From contig NC_048556.1 of the NCBI RefSeq assembly GCF_902806685.2, forward strand, positions 2,108,001 to 2,172,000: a stretch of DNA of 64,000 bases, given 5' to 3'. Below, piece after piece: positions 52,933 through 64,000 of this stretch; within the stretch, counting starts at the first letter, position 1, and the number at the start of each line of letters is the position of its first letter. A program made the position numbers and the translations under genes. This DNA comes from Maniola hyperantus. Lineage: Eukaryota; Arthropoda; Insecta; Lepidoptera; Nymphalidae. The notes below the pieces were generated by a model. The model had not been told where the DNA came from. It worked only from the letters and a program-made list of their open reading frames with translations, and ran no database searches.

Positions 52933-53247
52933 TTTCAAAATTTTTAGTGGCCCCATGGAATTATGCTATGACTGGTTAAAAATCTACTGTTTACTAAGCT
53001 ATTACACTGATCGCGAGCAATTTACTCTTATCCGTTGAGGAGTTCCAGTATCTATCTTCGAAGATGTTCACCAGATCTTCACCAAATTGAAATGGGAGCA
53101 ACTTTGAAGTATACCCTTTCAAACAAAAAAAGAATTTTCAAAATCGGCCCAGGCGTTTTCGAGTAATCGGGGAACATACATAAAAAAAAAAAAAAAGATT
53201 CCGACGAATTGAGAACCTCCTCCTTTTTTTGAAGTCGGTTAAAAACC

Positions 53248-53425
53248 TGCATGCCTGAGAGTTCTCCATAATATTCTCAAAGGTGTCTGAAGTCACTGAA
53301 GTCTGCCAATCCGCGATGGACCAGCGCAGGCAGACTTATTGCCTAAACAAGTCTTATTGTGAGAGGCGACTCGTACTCAGTAGTGGGCCAACGATGGGTT
53401 GATCGTGATGATGATGAATGTTTGC
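53248..53425 (+). repeat. SINE-A 3' portion
   Basis: 'cctgcatgcctgagagttct', 'cagtagtgggccaacgatgg', then a GATGATGATG tail. Confidence 0.75.
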
Positions 53426-53439
53426 ATATCATCATGATT

Positions 53440-53690
53440 ATCTTGGCTTGACTACAATCAGACCTGATGGTAAGTGATGATGCAGCCTAAGATGGAGCGC
53501 GCTTGCTTAGAAGATACCTTTTACTTCACTCTTGACTTGAAGGTACCGATATTAAAATTGGAGGGCAAAACGGATGCTTGAAAGGCGTTCCATATTCTAT
53601 AGTGGTTTGAATTAGAAACGAGGAGGCAAATCGCTTCCTACGTATCCGTGGAAATCCGTATAATCCGATAGTAGCACATACCTAGTTCGA
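53440..53690 (-). pseudogene. jockey-like LINE C-terminus, decayed
   Basis: Reverse of 25,215-25,510: 'cctaagatggagcgcgcttg', 'ttgaaggtaccgatattaaa', 'gaattagaaacgaggaggca'. Confidence 0.75.
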
Positions 53691-54100
53691 AAAGCGGTAG
53701 TTTATTAAATTAAATAAAAATCCATACCAACTTAATAGGTAGGTAGGTATGTACCCAAAACATGTTGCTCTCATCATCAATTTAGAGCATTCAAAATTGG
53801 TAGATATTAAAAATTTATTAGCACGTACATTACCACACTTAGCATTCTGATATTTTGATCAAAACAAACACACAGTTTCTCATAGCCGCTCCTTTGTATG
53901 CGGGGGCCCGCTCTGCCATCTATGGGCAGGGCGATCGACCGATTGATATACGTGAACGAAATCTATAACTCTATGTATGAACCTCTGACTTATGTACAAG
54001 TGTATGGAAGACTTATTAAACGACTTCCCAAAAAAACGTCTAATATTTTCACTGTGGGATTTTCTTTACTCCACCATAACTTCCAAATGCCTGAACAGCC
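53691..54100. other. unassigned spacer
   Basis: A 77-codon ORF (53,898-54,131) runs into the poly(T) of SINE-C and shows no domain. Confidence 0.35.
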
Positions 54101-54106
54101 ACCCCA

Positions 54107-54285
54107 TTTTTTTTTTTTTAAAGAATATTAGCCATTTTTTAAATGACTAATATTCCCCTTTCTTCTCCAATTAAGCGTCAAGCTTGTGCTAGGAGTAGGT
54201 ACGACAATAGTGCAACGGGCGGGGTTTGAACCGTCGACCTTTCGGTTTTCAGTCCACTCCTATACCGGTTGAGCTATTGAGGCTC
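54107..54285 (-). repeat. SINE-C
   Basis: Poly(T), 'aatgactaatattccccttt', 'gggcggggtttgaaccgtcg', 'gttgagctattgaggctc'. Confidence 0.85.
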
Positions 54286-55152
54286 TAAACCCAATTGTGT
54301 AAGAAAAACGTATTCATTGTTATCGTAATCGTCAACAAATTCTACCCTTTGATTGGCTGTGAAAAAAGGTAAACAGCGAATCGAACCGAAAATAATACAG
54401 ATATTCGAGGAAATATATTTATCAGACATAAGAAAGAGGTCACAAGTAAAAATGTAATAAAAAGTAAATAAACACGATGGTTGGTGGTTCTTATGATGGT
54501 TATTATCGTGATGATTAAAATAACGATAAGTATTTAAGCAAGCATTTAACTTGAATTAGACATTAACTATACAGTTTCATGGCGTAGTTATCTAGATACA
54601 TTTTATTACCTCAACATAATTGTCAATACATATACCCACTGAGTTATCCAGCTCAACAAGCATGTAAGACAGCTAATAATAGGAACCTACTTACAATATA
54701 TATGGAAAGCTCTCAGTTATTATAAATAGTAAGCATTATAATGGTTACTAAAACAATAATTCAGTAAAATTATGCTTAAAATAAAACGTAAACAAATCGT
54801 AAAGCCTGCAAGCATCGAAAGCCTGTTTGATATACCTAAGGGGTTAAGTTAAAAGCGATGCCTTTTGAGCATAGATGCCTTTGAGACAGTTTCAAAACAA
54901 TGTTTTTTCAATTCTGGTGGCGGGGTTGAATGAACTGCTAGTTTTGTTGGATTGTGAATGAAATGATTTATTATGAATGAAATGATTTATTTGTTTTAAA
55001 AGGTCTTTTTAAAATTGTGCCAGGGACCCTGAAGTAAGTTTGCAAAACCTGTATTTCAGGGTCCCCAAATTGGATTGTGATACAACTAGACACTAATTAA
55101 TTAGTATGATATCATACTAATGTACATTATAATATGCAAAAGGTACATAGGT
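54286..55152. other. unassigned spacer with a small hairpin
   Basis: 'gggaccctgaa' (about 55,023) and 'ttcagggtcccc' (about 55,056) form a short inverted repeat. The rest is unassigned. Confidence 0.4.
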
Positions 55153-55341
55153 ACGCGTGGAATTAGGTTTTTTAAAAATCCCGTGGGAACTCTTTGATTT
55201 TCCGGGATAAAAAGTAGCCTATGTCACTCTCCAGGTCTTTATCTATACCCATACAAAATTACGTCAATCAAATTGCACCGTTGCGACGTGATTGAAGGAC
55301 AAACCAACAAACAAACACACTTTCGCATTTATAATAAGGGT
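55153..55341 (-). repeat. family B repeat
   Basis: 'cgtgggaactctttgatttt', 'atgtcactctccaggtcttt' and 'tttcgcatttataataaggg'. Confidence 0.78.
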
Positions 55342-55834
55342 ATTGATTCAATTGTATTTTGATTTAGTATGAATGTGTGTAATGTAATGATGTCGTCAAT
55401 AATTTAATAGAGAAAATTAAAATAGCAATTATAATATAATTAAAGGCACTAAAATAAAAGAAGAATCAGAATAAAATAAATGGCAGTTGCGCTCTTTAAA
55501 TCTTACCCTTAATTGTCATTCTCTCATGACTTAGGCCGAGTCCATCGCCTGCGCAGTCCGTCGGAGGTCCCGTTAATTTTAGTATCAACATTACGATTCA
55601 ACTCGGGTCAGTCAATTCGATGGGTCCGTAAATGGAGCCATCGAATGTACTAGCAATATCAAATGTTAGTTAGCAATTACAGGGAATGAATCCTGATACC
55701 ATGTGTTCGTGTATTGCACAAAGCTCTGTATATTAAGTTAAAGGTGATACTGGTATTGACTGTGATCGCAACTAAATTTTAGAGTAGGTATGCCTTTTCT
55801 GCCTTGACTATGCCTTTTAAGAAAAGGATCATCA
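55342..55834. other. unassigned spacer
   Basis: Nothing recognised. Confidence 0.35.
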
Positions 55835-56257
55835 TCATCATCATCATTAGCCTGTGGACGTCCACTGTTGGACATAGGCCTTCCCTACAGCCTTCCTCAT
55901 CCAGCCTCTTTATATCGTCGGTCCATCGTGCTGGAGGGCGTCCCACACTACGCTTGTTTATACGCGGTCTCCACTCAAGGACTTTCCGGCTCCAACGGCC
56001 ATCGCCTCTATGACAGGCATGACCTGCCCACTGCCACTTCAGCTTGCTAATAGTTTGGGCTATATCAGTGACCTTTCTCCTGCGGATCTCCTCATTTCGG
56101 ATCTTTTCTCTCAGGGATACTCCTAACATAGCCCTCTCTATAGCTCGCTTAGCGACTTTGAATTTGTGAACAAGGCCGTTTGTTAGTGTCCACGTTTCAG
56201 CACCATACGTGAGGACGGGAAGAACACATTGGGTAAAGACTTTCGTCTTCGTCAGTT
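55835..56257 (-). pseudogene. RTE-clade LINE reverse transcriptase C-terminus, longest copy
   Basis: Minus strand reads KTKVFTQCVLPVLTYGAETW, TLTNGLVHKFKVAKRAIERA, MLGVSLREKIRNEEIRRRKV, DIAQTISKLKWQWAGHACHR and VLEWRPRINKRSVGRPPARW. It is open from 56,257 to past RWTDDIKRL with no stop. It still lacks the endonuclease and the RT catalytic core. It ends in a GATGATGATG tail. The longest and cleanest of the RTE fragments here. Confidence 0.87.
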
Positions 56258-56278
56258 AAGAAAAGGATAGACAAACTG

Positions 56279-56465
56279 AATTTAATTTAGAACTGTCAAA
56301 TATCGTGACTTTAGGTGCCAGTCGTGAGCCTATTGTTTACAATAGAGCAGCACTAAAAAAAGTCTTTAATTTAAATATAATTTTCCATCCTTTTCTAGCA
56401 ATGCTTAAAAGAAAAAGATGCAGATGCTCTAAATTTAGGTTTAGAGAACAACATCAGAATCGGTA
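56279..56465 (+). repeat. family F copy
   Basis: 'aatttagaactgtcaaatat', 'gccagtcgtgagcctattgt', 'gatgcagatgctctaaattt'. Same order as in the hAT spacer (18,486). Confidence 0.6.
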
Positions 56466-56680
56466 TCTATGTGTATGTATGAGTATATATGTATGATATT
56501 AAAGGTGATTGTGTACATGATGATATTGGTTACGGAGTGTAATAATATAATGTAAATGTTACATGTAAAGGCCGTGCTGTGAGTAATTCTAGGTATTATA
56601 GGTTGCAGTTGTGCAAACATAGGTCTAGCCCTTAGTCTTAATGATAACTTTTATCTTTGTACTAGGTTTATTAACCTTTG

Positions 56681-56870
56681 AATTAGGTTTATTAAAAATC
56701 CCGTGGGAACTCTTTGATTTTTCGCAATAAAAAGTAGCCTATGTCACTCTCGTCTTTATCTATATCCATGCAAAAAATCACGTTAATCCGTTGCACCGTT
56801 GCGACGTGATTGAAGGACAAACCAACAAACCAACAAACAAACACACTTTCGCATTTATAATAAAGGTACC
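56681..56870 (-). repeat. family B repeat
   Basis: 'cgtgggaactctttgatttt', 'tgcaccgttgcgacgtgatt', 'cgcatttataataaaggtac'. Confidence 0.78.
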
Positions 56871-57275
56871 TACTGATAGTAGATATAAGTAAACAATAAA
56901 AATAAAATAAATATCATGTCACATAGAGATATTCTTAAAAAAGGTATCTTCTTAAGTTTTTTTAGTGACGCAATATTGTGAAATCTTTTGATTTAGCATG
57001 AAATCGTTTAAACGCACACCTTATCAATCCTTTCAATACGAGTAGTAGAAACTCAAAACTAAAACTTAAGCATTTTGTTATCAATATGAATAATTATTGA
57101 AGAGCGTAAGACTAAATCATTTTTCGACTAAGTACATAGTACTTACAGAAAAGACAAAACAATACAAGTATAAAAACAAGCAGAAGAAATAGATGACGTG
57201 AACGATTATGTTCTAATGAAACTAAAAGTGGTCACTAAAACAAATGTCAAAATGTTAGTTAGTAAATTAAAGCAA
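56871..57275. other. unassigned spacer
   Basis: Nothing recognised. Confidence 0.35.
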
Positions 57276-57669
57276 GAAAAAAATGACCGGCTAAGTGCGA
57301 GTCAGACTCGCGCACTAAGGGTTCCGTACTGCAATCATATTTTGACGATAAATCAAAAACTATTATGCCTAAAAATAAATTAGAATCTGTATTAGAATGC
57401 ACATGTCCCTTTCAAATGATACCCCACTTGGTATAGTAATTTTTGAGAGTTGAAAATAGTAATATTTGTTCATGAACCATTTTAATTTTTTTTCTTGTGA
57501 TGTCGCGGTTTTCAGATTTTACCCCACATGTCTGCTATAAGACCTACCTTCCTGCCAAATTTCATGATTCTAGGTCAACGAGAAGTACCCTATAGGTTTC
57601 TTGACCGACAGACAACAAAGTGATCCTATAAGGTTTCCATTTTCCTTTTGAGGTACGGAACCCTAAAAA
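57276..57669 (+). repeat. family C, near full length
   Basis: 'gaccggctaagtgcgagtca', 'agggttccgtactgca', 'gataccccacttggtatagt', 'ggtacggaaccctaaaaa'. Confidence 0.8.
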
Positions 57670-58380
57670 CAGACAATAACAAAGACAAAGCACAAGGTGT
57701 ACTCACAAACGTATATTAATTTCTCGATGCATATAACTTGTATCAAGTAATGCCAAGGACATTGAGCTAAGCTATTTTCCAGTTTCCATTTTCAGCAAAA
57801 ACACGTTTTGATACGCGCAAGCACCACATGTGTACCGGGCTTTACTAATCCATAAGGTCTTATAACTCCTACACCTTACATTGGAAACTGATCTTTGTGT
57901 TAAAGTCCATAAAGTCATATTTCAGTTAAAAGACCTGTGGAAATACTGGTGCTAAGATAAACTATCATGCGTAGGACTTTTGTAATTCCATTACTATGTA
58001 TAGTATTTACTGTTTTATGCACGTTGAAGTATAATGAACTTTAGTACTCAGAAAATAAGGTCAAGTTTAACATTACTAACTCGGTTGCGTATGACGTTGT
58101 GGAGTCAAATCATCAGTAGGACTATAGTAATCAAGGTCTTCAAGTCTCCGAGTTGAATGTCAACGTTTTGTTTACATTTCTATAAAAAAAATATCATCAA
58201 TAATGCATTATTCGTCATTAAACTTTTTGTTTTTCAATTTATCTCATAATTTGGTACCTTCAATATGCAACTGCGTATTAGTTAAAGGTCTTGTTGAAGT
58301 ATAATTAATTTAGATACAATCAATATACTTATAAAATATAATAACGTGTTTGTACAGTGCAGTGTACACTCTACATTGTC
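57670..58380. other. unassigned spacer
   Basis: Nothing recognised. Confidence 0.35.
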
Positions 58381-58530
58381 TGAACTCTTTGATTTTGCGG
58401 GATAAAAAGCAGTCTTTACCACTCTCCGGGTTTTTACTATAATATCCGTGCAAAAGATCACGTCGCGTCGATCCGTTGCTTCGTTACACGTGATTACAGA
58501 ACAAACCAATAAACCAACAAATAAACAATG
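58381..58530 (-). repeat. family B, diverged partial
   Basis: 'gaactctttgattttgcggg', 'ccactctccgggtttttact' and 'accaataaaccaacaaat'. Confidence 0.6.
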
Positions 58531-58564
58531 TATAGATTTCAATGCCACCTACGATGCTACGATT

Positions 58565-59141
58565 AGGGTTCCGTAGCCGAATGGCAAAAAACGGAACCCT
58601 TATAGATTCGTCATGTCTGTCTGTCTGTCTGTCTGGATGTATGTCACAGCCAGTTTTTTCCGAAACTATAAGAGCTATACTGTTAAAATTTGGTAAGTAG
58701 ATGTATTCTGTGAACCGCATTAAGATTTTTACACAAAAATAGAAAAAAAACAATAAAATTTGTGGTTCCCCATACTTAAAACTGAAACTCAAAAATCTTT
58801 TTTTTATTAAACCCATACGAGTGGGGTATCTATGGATAGGTCTTCAAAAATGATATTGAGGTTTCAAATACGTTTTTTTTCTAAACTGAATAGTTTGCGC
58901 GAGAGACACTTCCAAAGTGGTAAAATGTGTGTCGTCGTTCCCCCCTGTAACTTCTAAAATAAGAGAATGATAAAACTAAAAAAAATATGTGATATGCATT
59001 ACCGTGCAAACTTCCACCGAAAATTGGTTTGAACGAAATTTAGTAAGTAGTTTTTGATTTATCGTGCAAAATGTCGATAAAATACGATTGTACTACGGAA
59101 CCCTCAGTGCGCGAGTCTGACTCGCACTTGGCCGGTTTTTT
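58565..59141 (-). repeat. family C, full length in reverse
   Basis: 'agggttccgtagccga', 'aaaaaacggaacccttatag', TGTC run, 'tttgatttatcgtgcaaaat' and 'cgcgagtctgactcgcactt'. The two overlapping minus-strand ORFs (58,282-58,816) span the junction of repeats and are not genes. Confidence 0.8.
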
Positions 59142-59535
59142 ATAATTTTGCACCCAGTCCGGTTTTTGGCAGAGAAATTTTTTACATTACCTACATCTGT
59201 TTGAAAAAAAAAAGTAAGGTCCGCGATTTTTTTCGAGCTACCCCATGAAAAAGCGAGCAACAAAAGTCTCATACATCAATTTAGCATTACAAAAGAAAGG
59301 ACGCATATTTCACGCCGGTACCCAATACAATATTTGCAAAGGCCAAGTTTAGTCCTTGAGGACAAAGCTTTGTCCGTCTGTGCGTGCTTTTGTACCAAAC
59401 AAAGGGTCTGGTTACAGGCACCAGGCTGTCTGCGATGTGTAAGAAAGTAGCCGTTTTAAGTGTTTCGCTTTGGCTCGTGACTGCATTCAAAATTTAAACG
59501 TATATTACCATAGAGTTAAGAGTACTTATACCTTT
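59142..59535. other. unassigned spacer
   Basis: A 67-codon ORF (59,287-59,490, -) shows no domain. Confidence 0.35.
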
Positions 59536-59539
59536 TGCC

Positions 59540-59610
59540 AGTGATGATATACGGACAAAAGAAGCCTATATCCAACAGTAAGCGTCTGTCGATTGACGAT
59601 AATGACGCTG
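59540..59610 (+). pseudogene. RTE-clade LINE tail, short
   Basis: 'gcctatatccaacagtaagc', 'gtctgtcgattgacgataat' resemble the RTE tail ending in GATGAT. Confidence 0.45.
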
Positions 59611-59629
59611 ATAATAATTTAAGTTAGCT

Positions 59630-59805
59630 AGCTAAACTAGGTGACTGACTGACAGAGCTATGATCACACAGCTTAAATTACTAAACGGATGAGGCAGTTA
59701 TATGACGCAAACATACGCTAAGAAATGATTTGTGAAAATTCAACCACTAAGGAGGTAAAATTGGGGTTTGTAATTCCAATCCATGTGGACGAAGTCGCTA
59801 GCATA
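59630..59805 (+). repeat. family A, diverged
   Basis: 'ggtgactgactgacagagct', 'gatttgtgaaaattcaacca' and 'ccatgtggacgaagtcgcta'. Confidence 0.65.
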
Positions 59806-60162
59806 GATAGTAAACAATATGATCAAAGAGATTAGCCGTTATTTTCCTCAATTCACAAGTTTATTTCGTAAGTTTTACTCATGTAATAAATACGCTTGAC
59901 AAGTAGCTACTAAAGTATTAACTATACAGATATTAGCTGATAAGTACAGTTTTTGCCTCGCTAATTAAATATTAGCAATCGAGCGAACAGTAGGTAGGGT
60001 AGTTGCGAACGGGAAAGGTTACTGTGACAAGATAAAACGCGGTTAATGACCTTTTGTCAATGACCTCTATTCGGTTGTGTTTATGCGATGCAGCTAAAAC
60101 TTGAAAGACCTATTGCGCATATTAAGGTCGCTACAATTCGAGCGTGAGAGAAGGACTGCAAT

Positions 60163-60521
60163 AGACAACGACAAGACTAAGACTAGACAATGGCAAGACT
60201 ACGACACGACTACGCCAAGACAACGATAAGACAACGACACGACTACGACAAGACCACGGCATGATTACGACCAGACTACGAGACGACTACGACAAGACAA
60301 CGGCACGACTATGACAAGACTACGACACGACTACGACAAGACTACGACACGACTACGACAAGACTACGACACGACTACGACAAGACTACGACACGACTAC
60401 GACAAGACTACGACAAGACAACTACAAGAAAACGACACGATTACCACAAGACTATGACAAGACAACGACACGACTACGATAAGACTACGACACGATTACT
60501 ATCAGACTACGACTATACTAC
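60163..60521. repeat. 11-bp satellite with 22-bp higher order
   Basis: The monomer ACTACGACAAG alternates with ACTACGACACG, forming a regular 22-bp dimer in the middle (60,300-60,420) and decaying to both sides. Strong strand asymmetry: the top strand is rich in A and C and poor in T. Confidence 0.92.
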
Positions 60522-60522
60522 G

Positions 60523-61438
60523 TTGTCGTCTTGTGACATGTACTTGTGACTTGTGACTTGTTGTGTGTCACAGTCACAGACGCTATTCTCGCAACTACTC
60601 GCAAATGTGTCTGAGAAGAGCCACCAATATTAGAAATGCGGAGTCATCTTGTACGATGGTACGGAACCAACTCGTCACATATATATGAATCTGACTCGCC
60701 CTTGACCAGTTTTTTGTATGTAAAAATGAATTTTACCATATGCATAAAAAAGCAACATACCAAAAATAGCTTAAGCATTTAAAACCGTAAACTCAAAGTG
60801 GGAATCCATTAACCTACGACCAAATTAAAATTTCCTCCACTGACAGTTTATCTCCTGACAAATTCCTCGCATTTCAATGTAACACGACAAGAGCAATTTC
60901 GAAATTCCCAAAAACAGAAATACTTTTCTGCTTTTACTTGCCTTTTAGTTTAGGGGAACTCTTGACCTGAAATTAAGATGTCGAAAATCAATGTCCCTGT
61001 CACTTTGGTATAAGGAACTGGCTATGCATCATGTTGGCATTGGACATTTTTTCGTTCTTGACGTTTTGGGGGAATCTACTGTTTCCCTAAATAGTTTGGG
61101 TATTGACAGCTCTTTGCGTGCTTGTAGCTGAATCGGTTTCTAATTTTGAATTTTATTAAAGTAGTTGGTTTATTTCATTTCGTTGGTTATTATCGTGAAG
61201 AAACTTACAATAAAATCCGTCATTGACCAGTGTTGTGGGCTACGGCTCAAACCCTTCTTATTCTGAGAGATAATAAGTTGGTTTATCTATAATTTGTGGA
61301 TTAATATAACGAAATCAAATTCTTACATACTAGCCTTACATAGAGCGCTTACGGAAGACAGTTAACAACAATTATGATTTAGATTCGATTAAATCAAATT
61401 TAAATTTAAATATTTGCAGGTCCAATAAATAACTTACG
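60523..61438. other. unassigned spacer with a SINE-A scrap
   Basis: 'gtgggctacggctcaaaccc' at about 61,245 recalls SINE-A; 'gtctgagaagagccacc' at about 60,610 recalls family E. Otherwise nothing. Confidence 0.35.
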
Positions 61439-61439
61439 A

Positions 61440-61706
61440 TTGTTTTTAGGTTTCCGTACCTCAAAAGGAAAAACGGAACCCTTATAGGATCACTTTGTTC
61501 TAACCCTCTAATCTAACCCTAAATTCACGGTTTTCAGATTTTTCCCCAAATGTCAACTATAAGATCTACCTACCTGCCAAATTTCATGATTCTAGGTCAA
61601 CGGGAAGTACCCTGTAGGTTTCTTGACAGACCGACAGACAGACAGACAACAAAGTGATCCTATAAGGGTTCCGTTTTTCCTTTTGAGGTACGGAACCCTA
61701 AAAATT
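61440..61706 (+). repeat. family C, 3' half
   Basis: 'cacggttttcagatttttcc', 'aatttcatgattctaggtca', ACAG run, 'ggtacggaaccctaaaaa'. It is preceded by 'ccgtacctcaaaaggaaaaa', a second copy of the end in reverse. Confidence 0.75.
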
Positions 61707-62054
61707 AACTCAATTTGTTTCCTTGAGCTCAACACAGAATAAAATTGTTTTGTGAAGTGCGTATTTATAATTAATTGCAGCTTGCCTAGATGTAGTTTAT
61801 AATGATGCTATTGAACTTAGGTCTACGTGACTGGAAACTCGTCAACAATATATCTAGAATTAATTCCACAGGTGTATTGCAGAAATTATAGATTTATCCA
61901 TACAAGAAGTTAATTAATTGGTAATCTACTGGATATTTTGTAAAGCAAAGAGAATTATTTTTCTGTTCATTGATTGATTCACTGTTAATTATTATGAGAT
62001 TATTTTTCCTCCTTATTTGATAAAATGTACTAAACTAATTAATTTTTTTAGTAC
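61707..62054. other. unassigned spacer
   Basis: Nothing recognised. Confidence 0.35.
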
Positions 62055-62300
62055 ACTAGCTTATGCTCGCGACTTCGTCCACGTGAACTACACAAATTTC
62101 AAACCCCTATTTCACCCCCTTATGGTTGAATTTTCAAAAATCCTTTCTTAGCCGATGCCTACGCCATAATAGCTATCTGCAAGCCAAATTTCAGCCCGAT
62201 CCGTCCAGTACTTTGAGCTGTGCGTTGATAGATCAATCAGTCAGTCAGTCACTCAGTCAGTCAGTCAGTCAGTCACCGTTTCCTTATATATTTTGAAGAT
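62055..62300 (-). repeat. family A, full length
   Basis: 'actagcttatgctcgcgact', 'ttttcaaaaatcctttctta', 'gcccgatccgtccagtactt', CAGT run, 'tttccttatata'. Confidence 0.82.
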
Positions 62301-62304
62301 TAGC

Positions 62305-62560
62305 TGATGACATCACTCAACAGGTTATGAAGCTGAAGTGGCAATGAACAGAGCACATAGTTCGAAAAACCTATAGATGGAAATGGAAATGGTGACCTCG
62401 CACTGGAAAGCGTAACGATGGAAGATCCCCCACAAGGTGGACAGACGACATCAAAGATTCGTAGGGAGCCGCTAGCTTCAGGTAGCACAGGACCGGGGCA
62501 TGTGGCAGTTCCTAAAAGAGATACATGTCCAGCAGCTGTGGATGATGATGATGATGATGA
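62305..62560 (+). pseudogene. RTE-clade LINE tail, decayed
   Basis: 'gaagctgaagtggcaatgaa', 'ccacaaggtggacagacgac', 'agggagccgctagcttcagg' and a GATGATGATG tail. Confidence 0.7.
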
Positions 62561-63076
62561 AAGTAACTGCCTATTGATAGAAAACGTACGGCCTTATCCA
62601 GAGGACCAAGAAATTTTATTCCTTGAGTAATCTAAGGATCTGAGATAAGATTTTGAAAAGATATACTTATTACCTTTACCTAGTAACTACGTTTAAAGTT
62701 ACCTATATGTATTAGTACGTTTAAAGTTAAAACAATTTTCTCAAGTAGTTGCAATAAAAATAAACAAAAACATCGCAGAACAAGAATAGAAAATAAATAT
62801 TACCATTGTGACAATATGAGAGCTTGTTAACATCAAAAAAATGAAAAGCTGTCGAGTGATCAAAATAATTTAGACGGACCCCATTATGCAACAGTAATTA
62901 ATAACAACAATATTTCAAACACACTCGACAAAACAAAATGTTTCTATGACGAATGGCTTTCGAGTGTCCCCAAAAATAGTACAATGGCTCAACTTAATCT
63001 CAACTAAAAATCTTCTCAACTTAAATGAATATTAATAAAGTGGGGACAAAAAGAACCCCAATTTAGGGTAGTCGAA
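62561..63076. other. unassigned spacer
   Basis: Nothing recognised. Confidence 0.35.
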
Positions 63077-63079
63077 TAA

Positions 63080-63988
63080 GAGCCTTAGCACACGGTGACG
63101 CCATGGCGACGTTGCTGGCTACATAAGGAACCAAAAGCTTATTTGCTATAATCCGCTGAAATAGCCAAATCTGTACGGTGCACCATGCAGCATGCGTTAT
63201 GCACCGCCCGCCCTCCCACTGCTAAATATGCAGAAAAAGTGCGACGCACGTTTCACCCCGACACCGGAGCATCCTCAGAAGATGTAGACTTTGCAATACA
63301 CAATTGCAATAATTGTCCATTGTAAGGTATTATCATGGACTTCAGCTAAGTAACGCCTGCTTCTATACAACGTTGCTGGCTACATATTCACAGCCACTTC
63401 TGGCGACCTACTGTAGCCAAATAAGTAGCACAGCAACACAATAGTAGCGAACAGAAACACGCGGGCGTTCTTCCTGCCAATCAGTTGGTCACTGAGTGAG
63501 GGAGACGTAACTTACTTGTATACAAAATAGTGACAACTTGGCTACGCGTCACCAAATTGCCGACGTCGCCAGACCGTAGCCAAGTGAGTTAACTGTCATA
63601 CATTTTAATACAAATTGTTTGGATACGTAGCCGGTAACCGATGTGCCATAGTTTTTGCAGATATCGGAATCCATGAGAACTTAAATGTCAATACAAGAAA
63701 GGAAGAAATTAAGGAAGTTACATCCACAAAACAATACTTACTAACCATTCAAATCGCCAGGCAGTGCAGTTGACAATGCCGGAGGCAATCCGTTGACTAA
63801 AGAGAAAGCATAATATACTGGATATGTAGCTGAGACTCATGGAATTTTGCCGCTGAGGAAATTGTCTCCAATCACGCCAATCAGTCTATCCTCCAACCAA
63901 TCTGCTCATAACCCACCGACAGAACGCATAATAAAAACGTAAAAAGTGGCCGGTCACGTCACCATGGCGTCCCAGTGTGTTAGCGCTC
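63080..63988. mobile_element. non-autonomous Harbinger-like element (909 bp)
   Basis: The ends GAGCCTTAGCACACGGTGAC and (mirrored) GAGCGCTAACACACTGGGAC share GAGC, CACAC, then GACGCCATGG. The flanks are TAA at 63,077-63,079 and TAA at 63,989-63,991, a TWA-type duplication. 'cgttgctggctacat' is repeated internally (63,112 and 63,371). There is no ORF of note. Its left end resembles the autonomous element at 11,834 (GAGCC...CACACGG), so that or a related transposase could mobilise it (inference). Confidence 0.7.
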
Positions 63989-64000
63989 TAAGTCACAAGA

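Noticed and set aside
59287..59490. 67-codon ORF as a gene
   Set aside because: No domain, no splice context, and neighbours are repeats.

Overview
This window reads as nuclear DNA of a moth or butterfly (Lepidoptera). It is AT-rich and mostly non-coding. It is packed with repeat families I associate with lepidopteran genomes: three tRNA-derived SINE families (here A, B, C), C-terminal scraps of RTE-clade and jockey-like LINEs, repeats ending in CTAG-T next to a 'gcggacgaagtcgcg' motif (families A and B), the GGTTCCGTA-ended family C, the 'cctaacagtcg' family D, and many palindromic MITEs. There are no operons, rRNA or functional tRNA genes, or CRISPR arrays. Family letters are labels made up for this annotation. 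Similarity between copies was judged by eye.

Layout. 1-7.9 kb: SINE, MITE and LINE debris. 7,909-8,225 (-): one clean internal exon of a host gene I do not recognise. 10,227-10,936: a non-autonomous hAT-like element with near-identical 8-bp target duplications. 11,834-15,081: an apparently intact PIF/Harbinger transposon (3,248 bp, TTA duplications). It carries two spliced, convergent, interleaved genes: a DDE transposase (392 aa) and a MADF-BESS DNA-binding protein (266 aa). 15.8-16.0 kb: a 29-bp satellite. 16,980-20,334: two 1,506-bp inverted copies of one hAT-like element around a 343-bp spacer, with exchanged 8-bp flanks as expected from an inversion. 20.3-26.7 kb: MITEs, LINE tails, SINEs.

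26,758-33,845 (-): the largest feature, a tandem array of Jarid2-like pseudogene fragments. It holds four units with a 1,443-bp period covering an acidic N-terminal region, JmjN and part of ARID, then three in-line ARID copies. The same in-frame stops recur in the units. A 57-bp minisatellite (33,919-34,243) abuts the array. 34.6-42.3 kb: nested repeats and SINEs. 42,305-42,381 (+): a first coding exon of a THAP zinc-finger protein. 43-63 kb: LINE C-termini, SINEs, palindromes and an 11/22-bp satellite (60.2-60.5 kb). 63,080-63,988: a 909-bp Harbinger-like non-autonomous element with TAA duplications.

The only evidence for host genes is the 7.9-kb exon, the THAP exon and two weak ORF candidates. 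The only plausibly intact multi-gene system is the Harbinger element, whose transposase (cutting and joining) and MADF protein (DNA binding) would act together on its GAGC...CACACGG ends. Two nearby non-autonomous elements have similar ends.
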